Shown here: in pieces, positions 42,661 to 54,786 of the stretch
Position numbering within the stretch: position 1 is the stretch's first letter
Layout of the letters: every line of letters begins with the position of its first letter
NCBI GenBank assembly: GCA_963966185.1
Contig: CAWZYM010000126.1
Span: 435,001 to 499,000 of the forward strand
DNA length: 64,000 nt
Direction: 5' to 3'
DNA from: Rhabditoides inermis
Taxonomy: Eukaryota; Nematoda; Chromadorea; Rhabditida; Rhabditidae
The notes under the pieces: generated by a model
What the model saw: only the letters and a program-made list of their open reading frames with translations
What the model was told of the DNA's origin: nothing
Databases searched by the model: none
Translations under genes and position numbers: made by a program

Positions 42661-45005
42661 ATGTACACGTTGCGGTGAGTGGATCGATCGATTATCGATT
42701 TTACTGATTAATTGTTTATTGGTTCAGGTACTACATATCCGTACTCACCGTGGTACTCGGCGGCAGCGCCCAGTTCTACAGGTGAGGGAGGTTATTGACT
42801 GATTATCGATTACCTGTCCTCGAATGTCGGGTGGCAACAGTTAGATGAGATATTAGCGATCCAAACTGATTGATTGATTTCGGGCTGGTTTTGGATGGTG
42901 TGATGATATTTATTAATTATCGATTTGTTGATTATCGATTGATTCCAGTTATGGCATTGTGAACCCGGCGCAGACTCTCATCCAGGCATGGATCAACGAG
43001 ACCTACACTGCGAGGTGCGGAATATTGATTTACTGATTTATTGATCTTCGGATGTTTGTACCGGTTCACGTCACTGTTGCTTCTGTCTAGTAGATACTGG
43101 GTCATCGGTCATCACACACCACGTGTTGGAACATGGACGCGTGATTGATGCACGCAGTTATTGTATCGTAGGATGAACTCTAGCGACAAACTGTCTGCTG
43201 CCAGCTGGCAACTCGGAAAGTACATCAGTACCCGCTCATTTATCTTTATTTACCTCTAACCTTGCCGTGTCGACGGTGGATGGAAAGTGAGAGTGAAAAA
43301 GCAGTCGCTTGAGTGCATTCATTGAAGGCCTTGGTCAGTCAATTCGGAAACCGTTTTTGAAGCAATTCGAGGAAGTTGGACGACATTCGCAAGTAGTTTG
43401 CAAAGAGCTATTCAGTACAGTAGTAGTTAAAAATCAAGTTGGAAAACGTTGTCAAGGTGTTTTAGAGATAGTTGGAAGGCATCATGTATAGTTGGAAGGA
43501 CACTACTTGCCACACTCGACCCTCTCTCTCTCTAGGTACGGCGCCGGCCTCACCCTCACGCAGTCGAACGTGCTCTGGTCGTTCTTCGTCTCCTCGATCG
43601 CCATCGGAGCCCTCCTCGGAGCTCTTCTCACCAGGCGTGTTTACCTGTTTGTTTATTGTGTCAGTATGATCCATGTGATCACACTATCTCGCCAACCTGA
43701 CACGCATGATACAGCGACGATGTGACTGATAAAACCACGTGTTGAAAAAGAATTGAAAAAAAGCACACGCTTTCTGCTCCAGATTTTGGGCTGAAACAAA
43801 AAGTAAGGGAAGGCGACGAAATAGTACAGTGCAAATGAGAGATAAGGATAAGGAATGTGGAACGAAACTTTATCACTCTCGCACTTGCCAAAAGACAACG
43901 ACACATAATGGGGTGCACGCATGGTACAAATGTTTTTAATACATGTCTGATATTTTTAAATACGACAGTAACCGTATGATGTGCAGGTACATGGCGGAGC
44001 GGTTCGGTCGCAGGAACGCGCTGCTCATCAACGGAGTGGTCAACTGCGCGGGAGCGGCCCTTGAACTGTTCGCAAAGTCGTTCAGGTGAGTTATCAGATT
44101 GTACGTTCCTACTGCGGTTGAAAGTTCACCAGGTTTCATATTCACTGCTTACACTACGTTTTAACTTGGAACTGGACAAGTTTTAATACGCACTTTTCAC
44201 GTACGCTTCACTCACCCAATAACTGAAAGTGCCTCATGCTATCTGACAATTTCTCTTTTGTTCATGCCACGGTTTCATTTCATTACCAAAAACGAAACGA
44301 GATATTTCACAATAAAAAAATCAGAACAAACATAATGACTTGCTGATAAAAATATGAGAAAGACGCAAAAAATGTAGTTATTCAGCGGTAGTTGGAAATT
44401 ACGTCAACAATTCTCGTAGCTCTCCGGAGATGCTGTTTGTGGGTCGGTTCATACTGGGCGGGAACATGGGCCTCACCTCGGGTCTCGTGCCCATGTACCT
44501 CATGGAGATCACCCCCGCCAGACACAGGGGACCCGCCGGAACACTGCACCAGGTAACGTCACTTTTGGGCTTTTGACTGGAGAATGGTGAGTTGTGAGAA
44601 CTGTTGATGGCCTCGTTAGTATGCGATAGACGTGTTGCGTTGTGACAATTCAATGGATTCTTAGTACCTTGCGGAAAGTGAAGATCATGTGTGTATGCTG
44701 CACCAGGCGTGACGTCACTTCTTCTGGATTTCAGTTAGGTTGTTTGATGGTTTTGTCGAAGGACGGTTCTGGATTAGCGACCACCTGCAACGTCGTGTTA
44801 TGTAGAATTCGTGAAACGTACATTTAAATCAAGTTGAAAAAACAAATTGTCGAGTTTGGGAAATGGATCATAGATAGAGAAGGAAGAATTATGGAGGAAG
44901 GGAAAACGATGGAGAGGAAGAGAGAGCGTGACAAGACAGTGGAAGGGAGGGTGGGAGAGAGAGAGAGAGAGAAAAGAGAGTGAGTGAGAGAGAGGGTGAA
45001 CGGTG

Positions 45006-45058
<53 letters not shown>

Positions 45059-45167
45059 CCCCTGTAGGTGGCGGTGGCCTTCTCTGACTGGTTCTCTCTC
45101 CTCATCGGCCTCCCCGAGGTACTCGGCGGCGGAGACGCGTGGCCGTGGGCGTTCGCGTTCCCTGGTG

Positions 45168-45204
<37 letters not shown>

Positions 45205-48200
45205 GCCTTGCTCTCTCTACGCCTTGCTCTTCCATCGCAGTCCCACCCCTCTACTTGCAGGCTTTGCCGCCCTGGCCCTGTGCATCTCTCTCCCCTTCTG
45301 CCCCGAGAGCCCCAAGTACCTGCTCATATCCAAGGGAGACAGACGAGCGGTCAGTTGCTAGCCATACGTTTCCATTCATGTTTTGAGGATACGTTTCAGT
45401 GGTACAATAGATTATGATCCGGGTGAATGCAATCAATATTGATGTTCTCTAGATAATCAAATCAAATGTTTATTCGGAATCGCAAATATGATTATGATAC
45501 GTACAAAACGAAATCACTCATAAGAACCTAAGATGGTATTATAGATTTTTTTGCGCCGAATGGAAGGTGCAGGTTCACTAATCGAGCTCTTGCATTTCCA
45601 TCCATAGAGGGCCTTCGTCTAGCGGACCATACCATTGAACCAATATTGACGTAGATGTTGATAATCGATCGATATCCATCGATAATCCAAAAGCGCGGCA
45701 ACTCCAGTAACAAACTGACCGCTAGGAACGATATCCACTCCACATAGTGCCAATAGTGATCCAATCCTCGAGCTAGCGTTGCTGACTTCCATATTGGGCT
45801 ACTCCGCGGCGACGACCGGTGGTGCGAGAAATGCATCCAACCGGCCGCCGTGACGAAGAGAAATGGAACTCTAGATAATGAATAGTGTTTGGACCAAATT
45901 ACCGGTTTATTTCTGGTTAACCAGAAATTTGGCGCCCTTTTCAAAACCAGCGTCATTTAAAACCAGAAAAAATTGGCCAGGTCATTGGCCGGACCAGATA
46001 TTTCTGGTTTTCGGTCGAAAAAAACCAGAAATTTCTGGTTCTGGTTTTCATTTGGCCAGTACTGGTTTTGGTTTGGCGGTCGTTCGAGAAATGTGACGTC
46101 TCATTGTCATTTAGCCATGAAATGTCCTCATCATACCTCATCTCATTCGAGAATCGAGAAATGATATTGACCGGTCCAAAAAACCAGAGGTACAAACTAC
46201 AAAACCAGAAATTTCTGGTTTTTTGAAAACCAGAAATTTCTGGTTCTGGTTCTGGTTTGGCCAGATTTCTCAAAACCGGTTTATTTTGGCCGGTCATTTC
46301 TCTGGCCAACCAGAAAATAACCGGTCATTGGTTTTATTTTGGCCGGTCATTCGACCGGAAATCTGGTCGATAAATTGGTCCAAACACTAATAATGAACAA
46401 TTAAATTTGCAGGCCATGTGTTCGGTGGAGGCTCTGGTGGGTGAGCGGGAGGCGAAGCCGTTCTTCGAGTCTATCATCCGCGAGGCGGCTGTCGACAAGG
46501 TGGGCGGGGCGACAGGGGGCGGAGCTTAATAATACATCTGTCGAGAATGTGTGTGACGATATAATGATCATTGTTTCATAGAGATTGCATGAAATGGCTC
46601 AGTGCGTCATTACTTTGATAGCTGAAACATTACTTTCAAGTATGGAAAAAAAAGTCCACGGAAAGAATAAGAAAGTGTATTTGTGCTGGTTAATTGGGGT
46701 ATGCTGTAGATTCAATTAAACAAGTATGTTGATTTGATATCATGGGAACAGGAATGAGTAAGTGTGACAGTGACTGTGGACTGTGGTTTCGACTTTGTCC
46801 ACTCGCTCACTCATGCCTCCCCCTTCCAGACTGGCAGCGGCTCTTTCCGTGAGCTGTTCACTCGCCGCGATCTGCGCATTCCACTCGCCGTCTCCGTACT
46901 TATCATGATCGCCCAGCAGTTCACCGGGTACGTAGAGGTTTATCGATTTTTTTCTTGTTACTTCAAGACGTTATGTGAATGTCATTATAAATTCTCAGGA
47001 TCACAGTTTTTTTCTTTAATAAACTCCAGAAGGTATTATGGTTGATTCGACTCGCAACGTCCTTCATTTCTCTAGAAAGAGAAACACGAGAAAATTTTTG
47101 CGCTGTCCCAACTCACTAAGAACATCTCAATCGATGTGTAGTGAATAATTGTATTCCTATAAGTAATTTTGGAATGAATTAAACTCTAATATTTATTAAA
47201 ATACTGAATATGACGAATGCCGTGTTGAGGTGCACTGCCGTGTTCGCCTACTCGACCGACATGTTCCTCAACGCCAATCTCTCGCTGTGGGTTACAAGTT
47301 ATCATTTCAATAATGTGTATTGCATGCCAAATCAAATCAAGTTAAACCAATTGTTCATCCAGAATAGCTTATTCATATACGCATGAGAGATGGTTTGGTC
47401 AGCGCTGGGAAACGATGATGATGTGTCAACGAGAACTCAAAATTGATATTCGCTTGCCACGGACTTCTATACAATATATCATACCTCATTGTTATGCCAG
47501 TGAGTTGTTTTCCGATCTTCAAATAATTCAATTCACTTATTTAGATCATAGTAATGACACATAGTAGTCATTGCATAATTACAACTCGCTTTTTCGCCGA
47601 GCGACTACTGGCGCAGAATTTTCTGATATTGTATTGTTCCAACTACATTAATGGTCTGATGATAATCACTCTACACTTTCTCTACAGATACCTGGCTCTT
47701 CTGAAGTGGGTTAATTAATCAAAATCTGATAAGAAAACACACAGCACTCGATTTCAGGAATAAAAAAAAGATGATCATATTCAAAAGTGTTCGGAGTATC
47801 TTATTCATCACTGTTATTTGTGTTGCAAATGCCGCGGTATACGCCGGAATCATATACTGGAAATCTCATCCAGATATTGAAATGACACGAGATTTGCTGA
47901 TCCCAATTATGAAACAATATTCAATTGACATCACGCGGAATCATTACATTGGCTCTCAGTTCTCGCGGGTATTCTTTTCATCGAAATCATTATTGGATTC
48001 ATGAAACTCTGTATCTGTACAGGAAAAGTAAAATACGGGGCTTTTGACAAAATAAGGGACAATTCTATAATCTACTCTCCAGCTCGTATCTGTAGTTTGT
48101 TATAGAACGGTACACGAATGTTTGGACCCTTCTGGACAATCGTACCATTGAGCGTGCAGCAATTCCTCCTTACTGGAACGTGTGTGTGGTGTGGAGTGAA

Positions 48201-51200
48201 GACATACAAGGGACTCAAGTCGGCTCTGCTCATCAGTGACAATCACAGAGCAACGCACCAACGCTTGTTTCAACTCCTCCTATTTCAAGTTTTTACACTA
48301 AAAAGCAAATTGTCCGTAAAAATTACCAGAGAGTAGAGCGATATAGATGCACACCTTGTGCAGAAGTGAACAAGCGCTCAAGTTCAGACCTCTCTACCTG
48401 TTATATTCAGCTACGTCCCCGTTCTGACTGCTTATACGCTACCTATCCTGAACATAGATGCCGGCTACCTAACTTGTCTAATAACGATTTCAGGTAAGAA
48501 GAGAAGACGTTAACGTAGGCGCAACTACTCGATTAGTCACTTTTTCCAGTTTCAATCTACCCAATGATCGATCCCATTGTCATAATCCTATTTATCAAAG
48601 AGTTGCGCACCTTTATCTTCACCAAATTCCTCAGTGTCGTCATGAATGACAGGCAGATAACTGTGCAGTGAAACCGGAATCAACGAAACACGCGTCAATA
48701 AAATGTCGTGAATACGTGAAACCGTGGATGTTAATGAAACTTTGACATTACGAATAAGGTGTCTGTTACGCACTATAGTGCCAGTATGTTACTGACACTC
48801 GACACTCCACGGAGTGTCGAGACGCAGACATTCTATTGTAGCCTGCACCACATATTTCATGGTACGTTGCTGATGTTAAAAAAACTCAACCGCAAAAATT
48901 ATGTGTTGCATATAAGCTTTTGTATTAGAACACAATTTAATAGTAACAAATGGAATTTGTAATTGTTTTTTTTTAATTTGCAAAGTTCTGCAAAAAAAGA
49001 AATTGAAAAAAGTAGGCGAAAGGAATCAAAAAAAAAAGTAGGCGAAAGGAAAGGGCACGTGAACTATCAACCCGCATCGCGTTTTGAAAACTTGCTGAGC
49101 TGAAACTGTGCTGTGTTTTGTTGTGCACATCCGAAAGCACTTGTTAATTCTGTTCTCGCAAAGAAGTTTCGCGCTTTTCTCTCGAGACAAGTTTTTAAAT
49201 TGAATCTTTGTGTGACCAGAATTATACTCGAGAATGTATACATCCCACGTAAGAGCGTTACTTTCTATGTTGACAACTATACGAACAGGAACTGTATCTG
49301 TGAACGTGAGATGATTTTTGCTGTCCAACATTTTTGCTCAATAGTTCTTCAGTACACAGCTGACGAAAAATGCTGAGTGTGCTGTGTTCGTACGGAATAT
49401 ATTCGGAACAATCCCTTTCTAGTCCCATTGCTCGCTACTCCACTCTGGGCATTGGAATCGTCTACTTCCTATTTGCCTGCCTCGCTCCCATTCTCATTGA
49501 AAGGTGAGCTCACTGTGTTTGTATCAATCAAATGTTTTGATGTCTGTATAGCCTGGAAGTGAATGTCTATTTTTTGCACGTTATCTTTCTGCGTGTTATT
49601 GTGAGAGAAGAGTACAGATGGGTGCATAAAGCTGCACCGGCTGACATGATTACCGGACAAATCTATCTACCATTCACTATTATTGTTCGTTCAGCAGTTT
49701 TCTATTTCCTAACGGTCGAATTGTTTTTATGATGTGCAGGTTACGCCTTTCAGAGTGGGCCGCCGTCCGCTATCGCTCTTCCAACTGATTGCCTGTCTCT
49801 TTGCACTCTCGCTCCTCACCCTATTCACTTACCTGCAGAACTATCACCAGGTGAGAGGCCGGGGAGACATCTTACCTATTCTCGAATAAGTTCCCGCATT
49901 TGCTCCAATTCAAAGTAGAGAAAGGACCTTAGCGCTAAAGGAAAATAAAGTAAGAGATTGGGGGAAGGTAGTAAAATACACCGACTTGCAGGTCGAGTGG
50001 GCTTCGTACGGCACGATTGGCGCTCTCGTACTGTACATGTGCGTGTACGGAGTCGGCTCGCCCATTCCCTGGATGATCACCAGCGAGCTGTTTAACCAAC
50101 AGGTGAGGCGTGTGATTCTAACGGTCACATACGTTCTTAAACGAGAGGTGTACGGAATATTAACACGAGGTTGACATAATTAATGTTGATATGGTGATTA
50201 AACTGAATCAAAAATAATAATTCTACTATAATTTAAAAGTAATTAAAGGCACAGTGGCGACTTATTTCTGCCACAACCTGCCACAACTCCTCATTTTCAC
50301 ACGAGCAAAACATTTGGTGGGAACGGGAATAGAACCAGCGAGCTCGGTTTCATAACGCAGCGCACATGCACTGAGCCAAGAAGCAAGTGACCGCGCGTTT
50401 TTCATTTGCGGTTATGTCTCCGAAGCCAGTTTTTGCAGTGAAGCGTTGGCGGGAAATTCAAATTTTGAGCTGCATTCTTGGCAGTTGCAGAATCGAAAGT
50501 AACGCAGAATCGTCGTTATTTCGCTAAAACTGCAAATGTGTTAGGTTTATATGATTTTTAATAATACTCCGAGTCGAAAATAAGTCGCCACTGTTGCTTT
50601 AAAAATGAAATAGCATCTTGAAAATCAGGCAATCGGCGCTTCCTTCGCGGTGAGGTACAAACTTGGCACGAGTTTCCAATAGGAATTTAGATACAAGCTT
50701 GGTCCCGCCACGGACCTAGAGACTTCTGTAGAAACTGTTTTGACGTAAGATATCAGCTGCTCATTTCATTTTTACATTGCGTACTCCTCTCCTTTAATTG
50801 ATATTCTCTATGAACTTGGTACTCGTTAAACGAACACATATCTCATCTGAAAAGAGCGGGCGTGGCCGTAATGGGCGTGTCTTATCTCTCGTTCAGTTCC
50901 GAGCCACTGCCGTCACGGTGTCGGTGTTCGTCGCCTACTTCTTCGCATTCATCGTGTCCACCGCCTATCTGCCATTCCAGCAGGTGTGTATTAAGATACG
51001 GTATCATTGTGCAGGCAAACGATTCTGATGAGTGAGAGAGAAATGAGTAGTGGAAGGTCCGGGATGGTTATGCATAGAAGAGTTTTATGTATGGTAGAGT
51101 TGTCTGCACGGCTCATGGACTCATGCTCATTACTAATCTGGCTTTTTTTTTTATCAAGAAGCGTATAATGATGCATGAGGGTTTAGAGTTCGAGATTTCG

Positions 51201-51363
51201 ATTGATTGGTAGCATGTGTTGTAGTAGTTGCGAGGCGGTTCTAATCAGTATTACTTGACCGTTGTTCTCCAGCTGGTCGGCGTCTCGTTCGCCTACATGC
51301 CCTTCATCGTCGTCATCTCCATCTCCATTGTACTCGTCTACATACTCCTGCCCGGTCAGCACG

Positions 51364-51416
<53 letters not shown>

Positions 51417-51783
51417 TCTCCCCCTCACTCTCTCCCTTGCAGAGACGCGTGACCGTCAGGTGGAGGCTATCGTGTCGGAGGTTCGCCGCCGCAGCCGCAG
51501 TCTCTCGCAGGGACGGCCCTGGCAGGTGTGTGGAGGAGAGAGAGAGAGAGAATGACTGTGGCAGGAGAAGAGGGCGCAGACGGTGAGCGCACGTGTCTCC
51601 ATTCGCAATACAGTAGTCCACTGTACTATCTGTTACTGTACTTTGTTCCAGGCGGTGTCTCCTCGCAACGTGCAGGATGAGATGGAGCGTCTGCTGGGTG
51701 CGCGGAGGGATAGCGGGGAGAGCGCGGACGGCAGCGAAGAGGCGACGCACACTCGGAACGGATATCACTCGATCAATCAGTAG
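42661..51783 (+). CDS. Facilitative sugar transporter, SLC2/GLUT type (MFS)
   Basis: Eighteen exons closing at 521 aa: 42661-42674, 42728-42781, 42949-43014, 43536-43634, 43987-44085, 44420-44552, 45068-45164, 45261-45349, 46413-46499, 46830-46927, 47230-47286, 49423-49503, 49754-49850, 49992-50102, 50897-50983, 51273-51354, 51443-51525, 51652-51783. Twelve hydrophobic segments are expected and the family signatures are present: ERFGRRN after TM2, the PMYLMEI and RGPAGTLHQ block, FCPESPKYLL after TM6, IAQQFTG in TM7, YGVGSPIPWMITSELF in TM10 and an LLPETRD-type ending of TM12. It should carry hexoses across the plasma membrane by facilitated diffusion; substrate preference is not determinable. 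One intron has a GC rather than GT donor (43635), required by frame and motif. Introns host a hAT-like MITE, a TTAA MITE and a nested chemoreceptor. The 14-nt first coding exon is the weakest part of the model. Confidence 0.87.
45883..46389. mobile_element. hAT-like MITE built of CCAGAAATTTCTGG palindromes
   Basis: Ends TAGTGTTTGGACCAA...TTGGTCCAAACACTA, with the exact 8-bp duplication ATAATGAA on both sides (45875-45882 and 46390-46397). The interior repeats ACCAGAAATTTCTGGTT and GGCCGGTCATT in both directions. It lies in a transporter intron and ends 23 bp before the acceptor of the exon at 46413. Confidence 0.88.
47420..48671 (+). CDS. Str-type nematode chemoreceptor nested in a transporter intron (5' end unresolved)
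   Basis: The 2.1-kb intron between transporter exons 47230-47286 and 49423-49503 holds exons of a second, same-strand gene: a TM3 exon ending 47705, then 47758-47968, 48106-48311, 48411-48493 and 48550-48671, joining in phase with GT-AG sites. TM3 reads MIITLHFLYRYLALLK, the STR signature. TM4 is ILFITVICVANAAVYAGIIY. The TM5 exon includes FGPFWTIVPLS, NHRATHQRLFQLLLFQ is the typical pre-TM6 block, and the end is ISIYPMIDPIVIILFIKELR. A candidate upstream TM2 exon ends with NISYLIVMP before a GTGAGT donor near 47502. About 250 of the expected 330 residues are accounted for. I could not find TM1, so the gene may be 5'-truncated. Likely an odour or pheromone receptor in sensory neurons (family knowledge). 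Confidence 0.7.
50247..50598. mobile_element. TTAA-flanked MITE with internal tRNA-like segment, copy 2
   Basis: TTAA at 50243-50246 and 50599-50602 flank near-perfect inverted termini (ACAGTGGCGACTTATTT on each end). On the minus strand the interior has CTTGGCTCAGTGCATGTG and GGTTCTATTCCC, tRNA A- and B-box-like. Copy 1 is at 34140-34500. It is in the intron between transporter exons 49992-50102 and 50897-50983. Confidence 0.75.
51366..51412. repeat. (CT)n microsatellite as pyrimidine tract of a transporter exon
   Basis: About 45 bp of CT lie 30 bp before the acceptor of the exon at 51443 and take up most of that 88-bp intron. Confidence 0.85.
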
Positions 51784-52568
51784 ACACGCTGCACACTCAC
51801 TCCTCCCCTGGTTCTAGCAGTCTTGCATCACGCTATACCAGACCATCAACCAATGGCCACACTGGACACTCACTCTTTCCCCTGGTTCTAGGAGTCCAGT
51901 ACGCAATACGCGATTCCACACCTTCAACCAGTAGACATACGCACTGTCCTTTCCTTCCCTTATTTCTACCAGGATTCCTGTCACTCGGTCAGTCATTCAC
52001 GTTTTATGGTCCGAATCGGACTCGCCTTTCCCTTTTCACCACTGTGCCATTCACCACACATTTTCCAATTTTCTACTGTTTGTACATTTGCGATCTCTTT
52101 GTAATAAGGAATTTTCGATTTTATATAAAGGTTTTCTGCAAACTGTTTTTTTTTATTATTAATAAAAAAGTGTAAAAGGAAAAGGTAAACGTAACCCTCT
52201 GATTCCAGAGATTACTCGGAGGAAGTCGAAGGTACGGCATCGCTTGGGCAACGACCGAAGTGCCTGGAGGAAGTTGGGATCCACGGTACTTTGAGCTAAT
52301 CGGATCGCGCTCAAGTAATCAAATGATTATGTTCATTGTTGTATTTCGCATCTGAATTCCAATAAAATTTTTGATCAAACCACCATCGTATCATATATCA
52401 AGTGATTACTATCTCACGATAGTTGCGTGTATATTGCTGAATTCAACAGGACAATAAGGATCTATTCATTCTGAGTCGTACAGTCACATACTGAAATGGC
52501 ATTCGCATGATTCTTATGTTTTCTTTGAAATGTTACTGTTTTGGTACGGTATATTTCCATTCTTTTAG
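51784..52568. other. Region between transporter and small secreted protein genes
   Basis: The transporter 3' UTR lies here, with repeated phrases CTCTTCCCCTGGTTCTAG (about 51800-51910). An open stretch at 52209-52353 on the plus strand (GGSRRYGIAWATTEVPGG) follows an AG and ends in a stop before AATAAAATTTTTG; it could be a last exon or relic but I cannot join it to anything. From 52409 begins the dispersed repeat copy A. Confidence 0.4.
52409..52522 (+). repeat. 114-bp dispersed repeat, intact copy A
   Basis: CTATCTCACGATAGTTGCGT through GCATTCGCATGATTCTTATG is present uninterrupted here. The same sequence is found at 54301-54386 plus 55134-55162, where it is split by an insertion. This copy therefore shows the pre-insertion state. 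Confidence 0.8.
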
Positions 52569-53073
52569 ATGTTACTCTCATCCCTACTAATGTACCTGGC
52601 TTCTGTGAATGAGTTTATTTGCATAGGAGAGGGTGGGACCGAGGCAGAGTGTAAGCCTGCTACAGTATGCTGCGACAGGAACAGTCTGTCAGAAGGAGTC
52701 AGCGATGCGGCATATAAAATACTCGCACAAGTTTCATTCGCGGTGAGCGTAATACATGTATCAGTCACTATACTAAGTTCTTAGTGAGACTACATTCAGG
52801 ATGAAACGGAAGGATGCTATGCGACAATTGTATGCAACGTTAACCCAGATTGGATCATAGTTTACGGCACATGGCTGGTGGTTGGTTCACACATAAATGA
52901 GCATGAAAAAGCCACTCTTTTAGTTTAACCAAGATTTCGACAGTCCAATCAACGTGTTTGAAGATCCAGGTGTGATAAGTGTCTCGGCGAATGTTACATG
53001 TTCGAATGGGGAGTGGATGAAAGACGGCACAAGGGTCATGTATTTTGGATGCGAAGGCAGCGGTTCTTCCTAA
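52569..53073 (+). CDS. Small secreted Cys-rich protein, C6/DUF281-like
   Basis: Three exons (52569-52742, 52800-52880, 52924-53073) with GT-AG junctions, all phase 0, give 134 aa. The start is a likely signal peptide (MLLSSLLMYLASVNEFIC). Cysteines include a CC pair in PATVCCDRN, two in GCYATIVCNVN, and TCSNGEW and FGCEG near the end. The VTCSNGEW pattern and size recall nematode C6/DUF281 secreted proteins, whose function is unknown. Overlapping minus-strand ORFs are less convincing because the plus-strand model gives a signal peptide, paired Cys and clean splicing. The alternative donor at 52878 would remove one residue. Confidence 0.6.
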
Positions 53074-53632
53074 ATATACATAAACCACATGTCAATACCG
53101 TGATAAAGACTTGCATTGTGGATGACTAGATTTTTCAGTTTCGCATAAACTCATGAATGTATTTTATTTGAAAAAAAAAAACATATAAAAAATCGAGCAC
53201 ATTGATAATAATAATACAATAATAATATAAATATTAAAGTGACAATTTTATTGATCCGCAATCGGAAAAATTTTGAATTTTGAATTGGCGCGCTTTACAA
53301 ATTCTGGCTATAACTATTGAACTCGAGATGCGTATCACATAGAGATATGTTTATCGGCTTCTACGACTTCAGTTTATGCTAAAAACTGAATTTCTTATCA
53401 AAATTTTATTTCAAAATTCCCGTCATTCAAGACGTTTTAGACACTTATCTATGATGTAACCTCACTTTTTACCCATAAAGCATTCAAAATCAACTAGTTT
53501 TTGAGGCAAAAAATAGTTTAAAACCATGAAAAAGTTCTAGTTTTCAGGTTTAGTAGATGTTATTTCATGTTTCCATTAACTTTTCATCAGTACAATATCA
53601 TTTTTAAGTGAAATTGTCACTTTAATAATAAT

Positions 53633-53945
<313 letters not shown>

Positions 53946-53975
53946 CTACGGTCTACGAATCTTCGAAGCTGGCAA

Positions 53976-53979
<4 letters not shown>

Positions 53980-54028
<49 letters not shown>

Positions 54029-54050
54029 TTGTTGTTTTTGTTGTTGTTGT
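53980..54050. repeat. (TTG)n microsatellite
   Basis: About 23 TTG units with two TTTTTG interruptions lie 35 bp from the LINE-like tail. The poly-Gln or poly-Val frames are not supported as genes. Confidence 0.9.
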
Positions 54051-54237
54051 TTCCTATGCATCTCTCTTTTTGTCGTACTCTTGGAGCTCCGGTGCAACCA
54101 CATAGACGCAGCACACGTCGATGTTCTCATACAGGTAGGAGGACAAAGCGTGCACCCTGTTCTCCGCTTCTCGCACCTTTCCTCCATATATGTTTTATGT
54201 GTCTCGGCGGGGGTGGTTATCTTTTTGAAATTTTCCT

Positions 54238-54283
<46 letters not shown>

Positions 54284-54393
54284 CCTCTCTCTCTCCTTAA
54301 CTATCTCACGATAGTTGCGTGTATATTGCTGAATTCAACAGGACAATAGGGATCTATCCATTCTGAGTCGTACAGTCACATACTGAAAATAAA

Positions 54394-54480
54394 TTAGAGA
54401 GGGCGCGCCAGCGCCTTCTCGTTTGTACTGGATGTCCCCGCGCGCTAGAATGCTCAAAAACGACTTTTCCCGGATGAAGC
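54394..54480 (-). mobile_element. Helitron-like 3' end, copy 3
   Basis: On the minus strand GAAGGCGCTGGCGCGCCCTC folds back and ends CTCTCTAA before TTT. The preceding bases include TTGAGCATTCTAGCGCG, matching copies 1, 2 and 4. Its 5' extent was not resolved. Confidence 0.5.
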
Positions 54481-54786
54481 ACTTTTCCTCATTTTGAAGT
54501 GATTTCCATTGTTACATTGCATTCACATCTCTATTCGATAGAGTTATAGAAAGTTGTATTGAGTTTGATTGAATTTGAAGCGAGATACGGAGAGTCCGCT
54601 TTCGAGTGCGGATTGAGATTGGTGTCGGTCGCTCGGGCGGGCGGGCGTCCGACAATCGCTTTCGCCCCGCCCCCTCTATGTGTGAGTGAGAGAGAGATAC
54701 TTAGGCGAATAGCGGGTGCGCGTCGGTATCCTCGCAGCGATTCGCGAACGTGTATGAAAATGCAATTTTGAGAAACAAATCTTAAG

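Noticed and set aside
47969..48105. Hydrophobic open stretch (LFIEIIIGFMKLCICTG) suggesting a frameshift in the nested receptor
   Set aside because: It is explained as an intron: CGG|GTATTC to TATAG|AAC joins the str exons in phase with no frameshift.
54559..54771. 70-codon plus-strand ORF
   Set aside because: It lies inside the nested insertion next to a Helitron-like end and has no recognisable domain.
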